From positions 1 through 33,868 of the forward strand of contig NZ_BJUK01000039.1 in NCBI RefSeq assembly GCF_007989625.1: DNA of 33,868 nucleotides. Reading direction: 5' to 3'. Source of the DNA: Bisbaumannia pacifica. GTDB lineage: Bacteria; Pseudomonadota; Gammaproteobacteria; Pseudomonadales; Halomonadaceae. Below, one piece after another: positions 13,809 through 23,125 of the stretch. Position numbers and translations under genes: made by a program. Under the pieces are notes generated by a model. It was not told the DNA's origin and ran no database searches. It saw only the letters and a list, made by a program, of their open reading frames with translations. Position 1 is the first letter of the stretch. Each line of letters opens with the position of its first letter.

Positions 13809-16730
13809 ATGGCAAGCATAGAAAGGCAGCTAGCCGTCGCCGAGGCCGCCCGCGACGAGGCCCGGGCGGCCTATCGGCAGCTGGCCGAGGCCATCGAGAC
13901 CATCTCCGAGGGCTTTACCCTCTACGATGCCGACGATCGCCTGGTGCTCTGTAATCGGCGCTTCCGCGACGATTTCTCCGGGGCCGCCGCGGTGGTCGAG
14001 CCCGGCATGCGCTTCGAGACCCTGATCCGCACCGTGGTGGAGTCGGGGCTGATCGATATCGGCGACAACGAGCCGGAGGCCTGGATCGCCGCCCGCCTGG
14101 CCCGGCGCCGCGCCCCGGGTGCTCCCTTCACCTACCGGCGCACCGATGGCAAGCAGCTTCGGGTCAGCGAGCGGCGCACCCGCGGCGGCGGGGTGGTGGC
14201 CATCTATACCGATATCACCGAGTTCGAGGCCCAGCGCGCCCACCTGGAGGCCCTGGTGACCCTTACCGAGGAGGCCCAGGCCCGGGCCGAGGCGGCCCGC
14301 GACCAGCTCGCCGAGGCACTGGAGTCGATCGCCGAGGGCTTCGCCCTCTATGATGCGGATGACCGCCTGGTGCTCTACAACTCCCGCTTCAAGGAGCATT
14401 TCGTCACCCCCGGCGACCTAGTGCAGGAGGGCATGGCCTTCGAGGCGCTGCTGCGGGCGGTGGCCGAGCGGGGGCTGATGCCCCGCGGCTTCGCTTCCAC
14501 CGAGGCGTGGATCGACGAGCGACTGGCCCAGCACCGCGACCCCCGGGGCCCCTACCAGTTCGTGCGCAGCGACGGCCTGTGCATCCAGGTCAGCGAGCAC
14601 CGCACCGGTAATGGCGGCTATGTGGCGGTCTATTCCGATATCACCGAGCTGGAGCAGCATCGCCACCGCCTGGAGGAGCGGGTCGCCGAGCGCACCGCCG
14701 AGCTGGAGGATGCCGCCCGGGCGTTGCGGCGCTCCCAGACCGAGCTGCGCCGGGCCCGGGACGAGGCCCAGCGGGCCAGCCTCGCCAAGAGCGAGTTCCT
14801 GGCCAATATGAGTCATGAGATCCGCACCCCCATGAACGGGGTGATCGGCGTCGCCGAGCTGCTCGAGCGCACCGAGCTGACGACCCAGCAGGCGGAGTAC
14901 GTGGCCTTGATCCAGACCTCGGCGGACACCCTGCTGGGGCTGATCAACGAGATCCTCGACTTCTCCAAGATCGAGGCCGGGCGGCTGGAACTGGAGGCGC
15001 GCCCCTTCCCGCTGCGCGATACCCTCGCCGATACCCTCCAGACCCTGGCCCTGCGCGCCGACGAGAAGGGCCTGGAGCTCGCGGTGCATATTCCCCCGGA
15101 GATCCCCGACCAGTTGCGGGGAGACCCGCTGCGGCTGCGCCAGGTGGTGGTCAACCTGGTGGGCAACGCCATCAAGTTCACGCCCCGCGGCGAGGTGGTG
15201 GTGGATCTCGCCCTGGAGGCCCGGGAGGCGCGGCGGGTGCGCCTGGGCTTCGAGGTGCGCGACACCGGCATCGGCATCCCCGAGGCCCAGCGCCGGCAGA
15301 TCTTCGAGGCCTTCGGCCAGGCCGACACCTCCACCACCCGGGTCAACGGCGGCACCGGCCTGGGGCTCTCCATCGCCGCCCAACTGGTCGCCATGATGGG
15401 CGGCGAGATCCGCGTCGATAGCGGCCCCGAGGGGCGTGGCAGCCGCTTCACCTTCGGCGCCGACTTCGGCCTCGCCGAGGCCCCGGCCGCCGCCCCGCGT
15501 CCCCGGCTGCTGCAAGACCAGCGGGTGCTGGTGGTGGACGACAACCGGACCAATCGCCGCATCCTCGAGGAGATCCTCACCAGCTGGGGCATGCGGCCCC
15601 GGGTGGTAGACGGCGGTGCGGCGGCCCTGGCGGCCCTGGACGCGGAGGCCGAACCGCTGCCCCTGGCGTTGCTCGACGTGATGATGCCGGGCATGGACGG
15701 CTTCACCCTGGCCGAGCGCCTGCGCGCTGACCCCCGCCATGGCGACATGGCCCTGCTGATGCTCTCCTCCGGCAACCGGCCCGGCGACGCCGGCCACCGC
15801 CAGCGCCTGGGCATCGGCCGGCTGCTGATGAAGCCGGTCAAGCAGTCGGAGCTGCTGGAGGCGGTCAGCGAGGCCCTGGGCGCCGAGCCCCGGCTGGCGA
15901 CGCCGACGCGTGCCGACGCCGAGGCGCGGCCGGCGGACTGGCGCCCGCGCCGGGTGCTGCTGGTGGAGGACGGCGTCACCAACCAGCGGGTGGCCATCGA
16001 CCTGCTGACCCAGCGCGGCCACCGGGTCGAGCTGGCCAGCCAGGGCGCCGAGGCCCTGGCGGCGCTGGCCGAGCGGGCGTTCGAGGTGGTGCTGATGGAC
16101 GTGCATATGCCGGTGATGGATGGCCTGACGGCGACCCGGGCGCTGCGCGAGCGGGAGCGCCGCCACGGCGGCCACCTGACGGTGGTGGCGATGACCGCCA
16201 GCGCCACCCGGGAGGACCGCCAGCGCTGCCTGGCGGCGGGCATGGACGACTATGTCACCAAGCCGTTCCGCGCCGCCGAGCTCTACCGGGCGGTGGAGGA
16301 GCCACCACGCGGCGTGGCCGTCGACGAGGCGCCGCCGATGCCTGCCGAACCGACGCCACCGGTGCCCGCGGCGGCGGGCGAGCCGGTGCATGATCGGGCC
16401 GGGGCCCTGGCCAACCTGGAGGGCAAGGAGGCGCTGCTCGAGGAGATGGAGGCGCTGTTCTGGGGCGAGTGTCCGGCGCTGATGGCCGAGATCGAGGCCG
16501 CCATCGCCGGCGCCGATAGCGTGACACTGCGCCGCGCCGCCCATACCCTGAAGGGCTCGGCCCTGGTGATCGGTGCCCGCGCCCTGGGCGCCACGGCGCT
16601 GCGCCTGGAGACCCTGGCTCGCGGCGGCGAGCTGGGCGAGGCCCCGGCGGTATTGACTGAGCTCAAGGCCCGCCTCGACGAGCTGGCCCCGCTGCTGGCC
16701 CCCGACCCAGATCCAAACAAGGAGCCCTGA
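13809..16730 (+). CDS. Hybrid histidine kinase, PAS-PAS-HisKA-HATPase-REC-REC-Hpt
   Basis: This 973-residue multi-domain kinase has no membrane segment, so it is cytoplasmic. Two repeated PAS domains of the PAS_7 type (about 20-140 and 155-280; each with an SEGF(A/T)LYDADDRLVL motif) are followed by a coiled coil. Next are the HisKA domain with His336 in SHEIRTPMNG, the HATPase (N box VVNLVGNAIKFT, G1 box around Asp485, GGTGLGLSI), two receivers (Asp623 in LLDVMMPGMDG and Asp764 in LMDVHMPVMDG) and a C-terminal Hpt domain with His912 in AHTLKGSA. All phosphorelay residues are present. A TAGGAG site precedes the ATG, 13 bp after the receiver-GDH gene. The Hpt may phosphorylate that gene's receiver. 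The PAS domains presumably sense a cytoplasmic signal; the ligand is unknown. Confidence 0.95.
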   Translation: MASIERQLAVAEAARDEARAAYRQLAEAIETISEGFTLYDADDRLVLCNRRFRDDFSGAAAVVEPGMRFETLIRTVVESGLIDIGDNEPEAWIAARLARRRAPGAPFTYRRTDGKQLRVSERRTRGGGVVAIYTDITEFEAQRAHLEALVTLTEEAQARAEAARDQLAEALESIAEGFALYDADDRLVLYNSRFKEHFVTPGDLVQEGMAFEALLRAVAERGLMPRGFASTEAWIDERLAQHRDPRGPYQFVRSDGLCIQVSEHRTGNGGYVAVYSDITELEQHRHRLEERVAERTAELEDAARALRRSQTELRRARDEAQRASLAKSEFLANMSHEIRTPMNGVIGVAELLERTELTTQQAEYVALIQTSADTLLGLINEILDFSKIEAGRLELEARPFPLRDTLADTLQTLALRADEKGLELAVHIPPEIPDQLRGDPLRLRQVVVNLVGNAIKFTPRGEVVVDLALEAREARRVRLGFEVRDTGIGIPEAQRRQIFEAFGQADTSTTRVNGGTGLGLSIAAQLVAMMGGEIRVDSGPEGRGSRFTFGADFGLAEAPAAAPRPRLLQDQRVLVVDDNRTNRRILEEILTSWGMRPRVVDGGAAALAALDAEAEPLPLALLDVMMPGMDGFTLAERLRADPRHGDMALLMLSSGNRPGDAGHRQRLGIGRLLMKPVKQSELLEAVSEALGAEPRLATPTRADAEARPADWRPRRVLLVEDGVTNQRVAIDLLTQRGHRVELASQGAEALAALAERAFEVVLMDVHMPVMDGLTATRALRERERRHGGHLTVVAMTASATREDRQRCLAAGMDDYVTKPFRAAELYRAVEEPPRGVAVDEAPPMPAEPTPPVPAAAGEPVHDRAGALANLEGKEALLEEMEALFWGECPALMAEIEAAIAGADSVTLRRAAHTLKGSALVIGARALGATALRLETLARGGELGEAPAVLTELKARLDELAPLLAPDPDPNKEP

Positions 16731-18017
16731 GTGCCCATGCCATCGGCCCGCCCCGACGCCTCCGTTGCCCGCCACTCCGCGATGCCCGCCGCCTGGCCCC
16801 TGGACAAGGGGGCCATCGAGACCGGTCCCGAGCTGCTCGCCGGCGTCGGCCTGCCGGCGGCGGTGATCCACCAGGCGCCGCTCGCGCATAACCTGGCCTG
16901 GATGCAGCGCTTCGCCGATGACCACGGCGCCCGCCTGGCCCCCCACGGCAAGACCACCATGACCCCGGCGCTGTTTCACCGTCAGCTGGATGCCGGCGCC
17001 TGGGGCATTACCCTGGCCACCGCCGCCCAGTGCCGGGCCGCCTTCGCCGCCGGGGTTCCCCGGTTGCTGATGGCCAACCAACTGGTGGGCGAGGCCAATA
17101 TGGCCATCGTCGCCGCGCTGCTGGAGGCCGGCGCCGAGTTCTACTGCGTGGTGGATAGCGCCGCCAATGTGGCCCAGTTGAGTCGCTACTTCGGCGCCCG
17201 GGGGCTGCGACTCCGGGTGTTGATCGAGTTGGGGGTGCCGGGCGGGCGCTGCGGCTGTCGCGACCAGGATGAGGTGCTGGCCCTGGGCGAGCTGATCGAG
17301 GCGGAGCCGGCCCTGGTGCTGGCCGGCCTGGAGGGCTACGAGGGGGTGGTGTTCGGCGAGGATCCGGCCCGGGCGGTGCGTGGCTACGCCTGGCACCTGG
17401 TGGAGGCCGCCCAGACCCTGGATCACGACGGCCTGATCGAGGCCGAGGCGCCGCTGATCACCGCTTCCGGTTCCGCCTGGTACGACCTGATCGCCGAGGT
17501 ATTCCGGGAGGCCCACCTGGGCGAGCACTTCGTGCCGGTGCTGCGTCCCGGCTGCTACGTGGTCCACGACCACGGCATCTATCGGGAGGCCCAGCGCGGC
17601 GTGCTGGGGCGGCGTCCCGAGCTGGAGCAGGGGCTGCGCCCGGCCCTGGAGGTTTACGCCCAGGTGATCTCCCTGCCGGAACCGGGTCGTGCCATCCTCG
17701 GGGTGGGCAAGCGGGACATCGGCCATGACCAGCTGCCGGAACCGCTGCGTCGCCACCGCGAGGGAGGCGATCCGCGGCATTCACTGTCGGTGGCGGGCTG
17801 GCGCGTCACCAAGCTGATGGATCAACACGCCTTCGTGGAGCTGCCCCCGATGCCCGCCGCCGAGCCGGGACTGCCCGGCAACGGCGGCGAGGTGCGGGTA
17901 GGCGATATCGTCGCCCTGGGCACCTCCCATCCCTGCCTGACCTTCGACAAGTGGCGGCGCCTCTGCCTGGTGGACGACGACCTGCGGGTGGTGGAGGAGA
18001 TGGCCACCTATTTCTAG
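16731..18017 (+). CDS. D-serine dehydratase-like / D-threonine aldolase-family PLP enzyme
   Basis: This 428-residue PLP enzyme has an alanine-racemase-type N-terminal barrel and a D-serine-dehydratase-like C-terminal domain. PLP lysine is Lys74 in LAPHGKTTM; GSAWYD near residue 246 and the zinc pair His400-x-Cys402 in GTSHPCLTFDKW mark the eukaryotic-type D-serine dehydratase / D-threonine aldolase / 'amino acid deaminase' group. It would deaminate or cleave a D-configured hydroxy-amino acid such as D-serine, D-threonine or 3-hydroxyaspartate. A GTG at 16731, 1 bp after the kinase stop and 7 nt after AAGGAG, is my start; an ATG 6 bp on is possible. Co-transcription with the receiver-GDH protein and kinase ties that signalling pair to amino-acid metabolism. 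Exact substrate unknown. Confidence 0.85.
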   Translation: MPMPSARPDASVARHSAMPAAWPLDKGAIETGPELLAGVGLPAAVIHQAPLAHNLAWMQRFADDHGARLAPHGKTTMTPALFHRQLDAGAWGITLATAAQCRAAFAAGVPRLLMANQLVGEANMAIVAALLEAGAEFYCVVDSAANVAQLSRYFGARGLRLRVLIELGVPGGRCGCRDQDEVLALGELIEAEPALVLAGLEGYEGVVFGEDPARAVRGYAWHLVEAAQTLDHDGLIEAEAPLITASGSAWYDLIAEVFREAHLGEHFVPVLRPGCYVVHDHGIYREAQRGVLGRRPELEQGLRPALEVYAQVISLPEPGRAILGVGKRDIGHDQLPEPLRRHREGGDPRHSLSVAGWRVTKLMDQHAFVELPPMPAAEPGLPGNGGEVRVGDIVALGTSHPCLTFDKWRRLCLVDDDLRVVEEMATYF

Positions 18018-18054
18018 GGGGGTATCGCACCTCCGCTGCCACTGGGCGGTCACG

Positions 18055-18115
18055 GGGTTTGTGGGAGTCCGGCTTCGCCGGACGATTGGTGCCGCCAGGC
18101 GCCTTGGTGCTTGCC
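18055..18115. repeat. REP-like element between convergent genes
   Basis: TTTGTGGGAG leads directly into the stem GTCCGGC / GCCGGAC (18067-18073 with 18077-18083, loop TTC), and a second imperfect stem GGTGCCGCC...GGCGCC follows. A GTGGGAG head joined to a short GC hairpin is the hallmark of pseudomonad REP sequences, so I call it a REP-like repeat or REP-shaped terminator. Only this copy is in the window. Confidence 0.5.
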
Positions 18116-18146
18116 AGGATCAATAATCCCGGAGGGGGCGGGGGCG

Positions 18147-19043
18147 TTAGGGCGCCGCGGCGCGTTTGGCGGCGCGCCGCGCCAGGCGGTCGCCGAACAG
18201 GTAGGCACCCAGCGCCACCAGGATCAGCGCCGCCCCCAGCCACATGGAGAGGCTGGGGCGCTCGCCGTTGAGGGCCATGCCCAGCCCCAGGGCCAGCACC
18301 GGGGTGATCAGGGTGACCAGGGCCACGGTGGCGGCGGCCAGCCGCGAGAGGATCAGGTAGTAGCAGAGGAAGCCGATCAGCGAGCCGAACAGCGCCAGAT
18401 AGAGCACCGCCCAGAGGCCGCGGGGCGTCAGCGGCACCATCAGCGGCTCGCCGCTGGCCAGCCAGAGTAGCGCGAAGCAGGGCATCGACAGCAGCAGGGC
18501 GCCGGCGGTCTGCTCCAGGGGCGGCAGCCCCGCCGCCACCCGCTGCACGGCGATGCCGCTGCCGCTGAACAGGGTCACCGCCGCCACCATCATGGCCAGG
18601 GCCCCGAGCTGGTCGACGCCGGCGCCCAGGGAGTCGGCGAAGATCACCGCCAGCCCCACCACCCCCAGCAGGCAGCCCAGCCAGTGCCAGGGCTTGAGGC
18701 GGGTGGCGCCGGGCAGTGCCTGGAGGATCAGCCCCGAGATCAAGGGCGCCAGGCCGAACATCACCGACAGTAGCCCCGAGGGCAGGCTCATGGAGGCGCG
18801 GTAGCTCAGTGCCATGGCGCCGAAGACCCCGGGCACCGCCACCGCATAGCTGAGCAGGGCGCGCCGCGAGCGGGGCAGGCCGCGGCCCAGCAGACGCAGG
18901 ATCAGCACGGCCAGCACCGCGGCGATGGCCATGCGCAGCCAGACGCTGCCCACCGGGGCGCCGGCCTCGGCGCTCCACTTGATGGCCAGGGGGGTGGTGG
19001 CCCATACCAGCACCACGGTGAGATAGGCCGGCCCGGTCGGCAT
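18147..19043 (-). CDS. EamA/DMT-family transporter
   Basis: This is a 298-residue inner-membrane protein with about ten hydrophobic helices in two EamA repeats (drug/metabolite transporter superfamily). These proteins usually export amino acids or metabolites, but substrates are rarely predictable. The start at 19043 (MPTGPAYLTVVLVWATTPLAIKW) has GGAGGG 7 nt upstream; an open frame to 19202 has no ribosome site and would add a non-membrane leader. Repeat 1 contains PLAIKW and AMALSYRASMSLPSGLLSVMFGLAPLISG; repeat 2 contains GSLIGFLCYYLILSRLAAATVALVTLITPVLALGLG. It is convergent with the PLP enzyme and monocistronic, being separated from trhO by a terminator. Confidence 0.9.
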   Translation of the reverse strand: MPTGPAYLTVVLVWATTPLAIKWSAEAGAPVGSVWLRMAIAAVLAVLILRLLGRGLPRSRRALLSYAVAVPGVFGAMALSYRASMSLPSGLLSVMFGLAPLISGLILQALPGATRLKPWHWLGCLLGVVGLAVIFADSLGAGVDQLGALAMMVAAVTLFSGSGIAVQRVAAGLPPLEQTAGALLLSMPCFALLWLASGEPLMVPLTPRGLWAVLYLALFGSLIGFLCYYLILSRLAAATVALVTLITPVLALGLGMALNGERPSLSMWLGAALILVALGAYLFGDRLARRAAKRAAAP

Positions 19044-19140
19044 GCTGATTCCCTCCAGAAAAGCGCGGGATGCCCAGACCGATCCATCGGGTCCAGGGGC
19101 ATCCCGCAGAAAATCCATTCGAAGGTTAACCATTACCACG

Positions 19141-19170
19141 AAAAAAGCCACCGCGTCGAGACGCGGTGGC
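19141..19170 (-). terminator. Intrinsic terminator of trhO
   Basis: Reading leftward, the stem GCCACCGCGT / ACGCGGTGGC (19147-19170) is followed by six Ts (complement of A19141-19146). It lies 45 bp after the trhO stop and insulates that gene from the EamA transporter gene. Confidence 0.9.
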
Positions 19171-19215
19171 GGGTACGGAATCAGCAGCCCTGAAACGACC
19201 AAGGGGCGCTGGGGG

Positions 19216-20187
19216 CTAGGCCTCCTCGGCCTCGGCTACCTGGGAAGCTTTTATCTGCCGCGGGTCGCGGCCGATGGGGTGGGGCTCGCCGCGGGCCTTG
19301 GCCAGCTCGATCTGGCGCTGGCGCTCCCGTGCGGCGGCACGGGTCTTCTCCGGCAGGCTGTCGTAGCAGTGCGGACAGCTGACCCCGGGCTCGTACTTCT
19401 CGGAGCGCATCTCCTCGGCGGAGACCGGCATGCGGCAGGCATGACACTGGTCGTAGTCGCCGCGGCTCAGGTCGTGGCGCACCGTGACCCGGTTATCGAA
19501 GACGAAGCACTCGCCGCGCCACAAGGAGCGCTCCTCGGGCATCTTCTCCAGGTAGTTGAGCACGCCGCCCTTGAGGTGATAGACCTCCTCGAAGCCCTCC
19601 TTGAGCATAAAGCTGGAGGCCTTCTCGCAGCGGATGCCGCCGGTGCAGAACATGGCCACCTTCTTATGCTTGGCCGGGTCATAGTGCTGGCGCACATAGT
19701 CCGGGAACTCCCGGAAGGTGGTGGTCTTGGGGTCGACGGCGCCCGCGAAGCTGCCGATGGCCACCTCGTAGTCGTTGCGGGTATCGATCACCAGCACCTC
19801 GGGGTCGCTGATGACCTCGTTCCACTGCTCCGGCTCCACATAGGTGCCCACGGTGTCGTTGGGGTCGATGCCGGGCACGCCCAGGGTGACGATCTCCCGC
19901 TTGAGCTTCACCTTGGTGCGGTAGAAGGGGTGGGCGTCGCAGTAGGACTCCTTGTGGTCCAGGGCAGTCAGGCGCGGGTCGGCCTTGAGCCAGGCCAGCA
20001 GGGCGTCGATGGCCTCCCGGGTGCCGGAGACGGTGCCGTTGATGCCCTCCCGGGCGAGCAGCAGGGTGCCCTTGACGTCATGGGCGAGCATGGTCTGGCG
20101 CAGCGGCTCGCGCAGGGCGTCGAAGTCTTCGAGGGTGACGAACTGATAGAGCGCCGCCACCACGATCCGCGGGGAATCCTGGGTCAT
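19216..20187 (-). CDS. trhO: tRNA uridine-34 hydroxylase (rhodanese-family)
   Basis: This 323-residue protein is TrhO (formerly YceA), which uses oxygen to hydroxylate U34 of certain tRNAs to ho5U, improving wobble decoding. The N-terminal UPF0176 domain carries [16 protein letters not shown] (about residues 40-55). The central rhodanese domain has VIDTRNDYE and the catalytic loop [10 protein letters not shown] with Cys181. The C-terminal part is a cysteine cluster (CHACRMPVS and CPHCYDS), probably zinc-binding. Length matches the family. It is monocistronic, with a CAGGAGAGAGAG ribosome site before the ATG. The assignment is strong. Confidence 0.95.
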   Translation of the reverse strand: MTQDSPRIVVAALYQFVTLEDFDALREPLRQTMLAHDVKGTLLLAREGINGTVSGTREAIDALLAWLKADPRLTALDHKESYCDAHPFYRTKVKLKREIVTLGVPGIDPNDTVGTYVEPEQWNEVISDPEVLVIDTRNDYEVAIGSFAGAVDPKTTTFREFPDYVRQHYDPAKHKKVAMFCTGGIRCEKASSFMLKEGFEEVYHLKGGVLNYLEKMPEERSLWRGECFVFDNRVTVRHDLSRGDYDQCHACRMPVSAEEMRSEKYEPGVSCPHCYDSLPEKTRAAARERQRQIELAKARGEPHPIGRDPRQIKASQVAEAEEA

Positions 20188-20300
20188 CTCTCTCTCCTGG
20201 TAGTCGTCCTCGCAAAGGACGGACCGGGTTGGGGAGGCGCCATTCTACTCAAGCCGGGAGAGGCACGCACCCCGTGGCCTTGACCTGGATCAAGGCCATA

Positions 20301-20332
20301 AACGCCAGGGCCCCGGCGAATGCCGGGGCCCT
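20301..20332 (-). terminator. Hairpin after serA
   Basis: An 11-bp perfect stem AGGGCCCCGGC / GCCGGGGCCCT (20307-20317 with 20322-20332, GAAT loop) lies 24 bp after the serA stop. Read leftward it is followed by GGCGTTTATG, a poor U-tract. Its flank and core (AACGCCAGGGCC) match the hairpin at 251-298. Confidence 0.65.
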
Positions 20333-20355
20333 GCTATCGCTGAAGAGGCGAGCGA

Positions 20356-21606
20356 TCAACTATCGAAGTTGACCTCGGAGTAGAGCACCCGCACGCGCAG
20401 GGTATGCTCCACCTGCTTGAGGGCCTCCAGGGCCTTGGCGCCATAGGCCTTGTCCACGTCGATCACCACATAGCCGACCTTCTCGTTGGTCTGCAGGTAC
20501 TGGCCGGAGATATTGATATCGTTCTCGGAGAGCACATGGTTGATCTCGGAGAGCACGCCCGGCACGTTGTCGTGGATATGCAGCAGGCGGTGCTTGTCCG
20601 GGTGGGCCGGCAGGGCCACCTCGGGGAAGTTCACCGAGGTCACGGTGGTGCCGTTGTCGGAGTAGGTGATCAGCTTCTCGGAGACCTCGACGCCGATGTT
20701 CTCCTGGGCCTCCAGGGTGGAGCCGCCCACATGGGGGGTGAGGATGACGTTGTCCAGGCCGCGCAGCGGGCTGACGAACTCCTCGTCGTTGCCCTTGGGC
20801 TCCACCGGGAAGACATCGATGGCCGCGCCCAGCAGCTTGCCTTCCTTGAGGGCCGCGGCCAGGTCCTCGATCACCACCACGCTGCCGCGGGAGGCGTTGA
20901 TCAGGATGCCGCCCTGCTTCATCAGCGCGATCTGCTCCTTGGCGATCATCCACTTGGTGGAGGGCAGCTCCGGCACGTGCAGGCTGACCACGTCGGCGCG
21001 CGCCAGCAGCTCCTCCAGGCTGGCCACCTGGCGGGCGTTGCCCATGCCCAGCTTGGTCACCACGTCGTAGAAGATGACGTCGAAGCCCAGGGACTCGGCC
21101 AGCACCGACAGCTGGGCGCCGATATTGCCGTAGCCGACAATACCCAGGGTCTTGCCGCGGGCCTCGTGGGAGTTCTTGGCGCTCTTCATCCAGCCGCCCT
21201 GGTGGGCGGAGTGGCTCTTCTGGGGAATGCCGCGCAGCAGCATGATCGCCTCGGCCAGCACCAGCTCGGCCACCGAACGGGTGTTGGAGTAGGGGGCGTT
21301 GAAGACCGGGATGCCGCGGCGCAGGGCGGCATTCAGGTCGACCTGGTTGGTGCCGATGCAGAAGCAGCCCACGGCATTGAGTTTCTCGGCGGCGGCGAAG
21401 ACGCGCTCGTTGAGCTGAGTCCGGGAGCGAATACCGATGAAGTGCACGTCACGGATCTTCTCGATCAGCGACGCCTCGTCCAGGGAGGTGGCGAGGTGCT
21501 CGATATTGGTGTAACCGGCGTTCAGGAAGTTATCTACCGCACTCTGGTGGATACCCTCGAGCAGCAGGATCTTGATCTTGCTCTTGTCCAACGACGTCTT
21601 GGCCAT
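20356..21606 (-). CDS. serA: D-3-phosphoglycerate dehydrogenase
   Basis: This 416-residue enzyme oxidises 3-phosphoglycerate with NAD in the first step of serine synthesis. The nucleotide-binding motif GIVGYGNIGAQLSVLAESLG (about residues 155-175), INASRGSVVVIEDL and the catalytic His in LTPHVGGSTLEAQ are visible. The C-terminal ACT domain (HIHDNVPGVLSEINHVLSENDINI, about residues 340-410) normally mediates serine feedback. The length fits the short E. coli-type SerA. It is monocistronic and divergent from xseB across a 347-bp gap. It is a housekeeping gene and the identification is very secure. Confidence 0.97.
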   Translation of the reverse strand: MAKTSLDKSKIKILLLEGIHQSAVDNFLNAGYTNIEHLATSLDEASLIEKIRDVHFIGIRSRTQLNERVFAAAEKLNAVGCFCIGTNQVDLNAALRRGIPVFNAPYSNTRSVAELVLAEAIMLLRGIPQKSHSAHQGGWMKSAKNSHEARGKTLGIVGYGNIGAQLSVLAESLGFDVIFYDVVTKLGMGNARQVASLEELLARADVVSLHVPELPSTKWMIAKEQIALMKQGGILINASRGSVVVIEDLAAALKEGKLLGAAIDVFPVEPKGNDEEFVSPLRGLDNVILTPHVGGSTLEAQENIGVEVSEKLITYSDNGTTVTSVNFPEVALPAHPDKHRLLHIHDNVPGVLSEINHVLSENDINISGQYLQTNEKVGYVVIDVDKAYGAKALEALKQVEHTLRVRVLYSEVNFDS

Positions 21607-21953
21607 TCTCGAATCAACCCTTTCCGCGGCGGGGCCGCTTATCAGTCATATAGTGTGTGCCTGTTCGCCTCCCGAGGGGCGCGGCGGGTTCCGGACGGCA
21701 GGGGGCGGGGAACCGGCGCGAAGCGGATGGAGACTCTCGCAGGGGGCGTAACAGGGGCACTATCCTAGCACAGCCCCCGCGGGCGCCGGATGAAAATGCT
21801 GCGCCGCCAGCATGAGCCGGCTGCATCCAGGGCGGAGTGAACTGGAAACCCCGCTTATGCTGGGGCAGACGCCCCCCGGGGCAGAGGGTGTATACTGTGC
21901 GCTTTGACTTTTTGGCGACGCCGGCCGCGGCGTCACTAGCCGACGAGGGGGCC
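21607..21953. promoter_or_regulatory. Divergent promoter region, serA / xseB
   Basis: This is a 347-bp gap without a gene. TATACT at 21891-21896 is a good -10 for xseB-ispA-dxs-djlA, without an obvious -35. On the other strand ACTATATG (complement of 21648-21655) is the best -10-like element for serA. GAGGGGG lies 4 nt before the xseB ATG. A small hairpin ATGCTG/CAGCAT (21793-21812 region) is also present. I see no operator or riboswitch motif. Confidence 0.5.
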
Positions 21954-22235
21954 ATGGCCGACAAGGATACCGCGACACCCGAGGGCGCCGAGCCGCAGGA
22001 CTTCGCCGCCACCCTGGAACGCCTGGAGACGCTGGTGGAGCGACTCGAGTCCGGCGAACTGAGCCTGGAGGCCTCCCTGGCGGCCTTCGAGCAGGGCGTG
22101 GGCCTGACCCGCGACGCCCAGCGCCGCCTGGACGAGGCCGAGCTGCAGGTGCGCCGCCTGGTGGAACAGGACGATGGCAGCCTGGGCATCGCCCCCTTCG
22201 CCGGCCCGGACGACGAGGTGCCCGATGACGCCTGA
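21954..22235 (+). CDS. xseB: Exodeoxyribonuclease VII small subunit
   Basis: This 93-residue protein is XseB, which assembles on XseA to form exonuclease VII, a single-strand DNA exonuclease. The helical hairpin core is intact: [53 protein letters not shown] (about residues 16-68), with an acidic C-terminal tail. ATG 21954 follows GAGGGGGCC; the frame stays open upstream to 21837, but those codons give a non-homologous leader. The end overlaps the start of ispA by 11 bp, the conserved xseB-ispA-dxs arrangement of gammaproteobacteria. Confidence 0.95.
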   Translation: MADKDTATPEGAEPQDFAATLERLETLVERLESGELSLEASLAAFEQGVGLTRDAQRRLDEAELQVRRLVEQDDGSLGIAPFAGPDDEVPDDA

Positions 22236-23109
22236 GCCCCTGACCACGCGCCTGGCCGCCGACCGGGCGCGCATCGATGCCTGGCTGGAGGGCCTCTTCG
22301 CCGCGCGCACTCCCCCCTCGGCGCGCCTCGAGGCGGCCATGCGCCACGGCCTGCTGGTGGGCGGCAAGCGCCTGCGCCCGGTGCTGGTCTATGCCGCCGG
22401 CCGCGCCCTGGGCGCCGACGAGGCCCTGCTCGATGCCCCCGCCGCCGCGGTGGAGCTGATCCACGCCTACTCCCTGGTCCACGACGACCTGCCGGCCATG
22501 GACGACGACGACCTGCGCCGCGGCCAGCCCACGGTGCACAAGGCCTATGACGAGGCCACGGCGATCCTCGCCGGTGACGCCCTCCAGGCGCTGGCCTTCG
22601 AGGTGCTGGCCCGGGCCGCACACCCGCGGCTGCCGGCGCTGATGCTGACCCTGGCCGAGGCCGCCGGTCGCGACGGCATGGTAGCCGGCCAGGCCCTGGA
22701 CCTGGCCGCGGTGGGCGGACAGCCCGACGTGGCGGCCCTGGCCACCATGCATGGTCACAAGACCGGTGCCCTGATCCGTGCCGCGGTGCGCCTCGGCGCC
22801 CTGAGTGCCGCCGGCGACGACGACCCCCGGGTGGCGGCCCTGGAGCGCTATGCCCGAGCCGTGGGCCTGGCCTTCCAGATCCATGACGATATCCTCGACG
22901 TGACCGGCGACACCGCCACCCTGGGCAAGGCCGCCGGCGCCGACGCCGCCCACGACAAGCCCACCTATCCGGCCCTGCTCGGCCTGGACGGCGCCCGGGC
23001 CAAGGCCGATGGCCTGCTCGAGGAGGCCCTGGCCGCCCTGGTGCCGCTGGGCGAGGCCGCCGCGCCGCTGGCCGAGCTGGCCCGCTACATGATCGAGCGC
23101 GACCACTGA
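22225..23109 (+). CDS. ispA: Farnesyl diphosphate synthase
   Basis: This 294-residue prenyl transferase condenses isopentenyl diphosphate with DMAPP and then GPP to give farnesyl diphosphate, the precursor of quinones and undecaprenyl lipids. The substrate-binding GGKRLRP (residue 47 on), first aspartate-rich motif [15 protein letters not shown] (about 87-101) and second motif QIHDDILD (about 219) are all present. The start at 22225 overlaps the xseB end. In the operon it directly precedes dxs, which feeds the same isoprenoid pathway. Confidence 0.96.
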   Translation: MTPEPLTTRLAADRARIDAWLEGLFAARTPPSARLEAAMRHGLLVGGKRLRPVLVYAAGRALGADEALLDAPAAAVELIHAYSLVHDDLPAMDDDDLRRGQPTVHKAYDEATAILAGDALQALAFEVLARAAHPRLPALMLTLAEAAGRDGMVAGQALDLAAVGGQPDVAALATMHGHKTGALIRAAVRLGALSAAGDDDPRVAALERYARAVGLAFQIHDDILDVTGDTATLGKAAGADAAHDKPTYPALLGLDGARAKADGLLEEALAALVPLGEAAAPLAELARYMIERDH

Positions 23110-23125
23110 ATACGCGGATGACCCC

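Noticed and set aside
14418-17780. Very long open frame on the minus strand opposite the hybrid kinase and PLP enzyme
   Set aside because: Composition is Gln/His/Gly/Leu-rich with no known motif, as expected for the antisense of GC-rich codons; the plus-strand genes carry full domain motifs.
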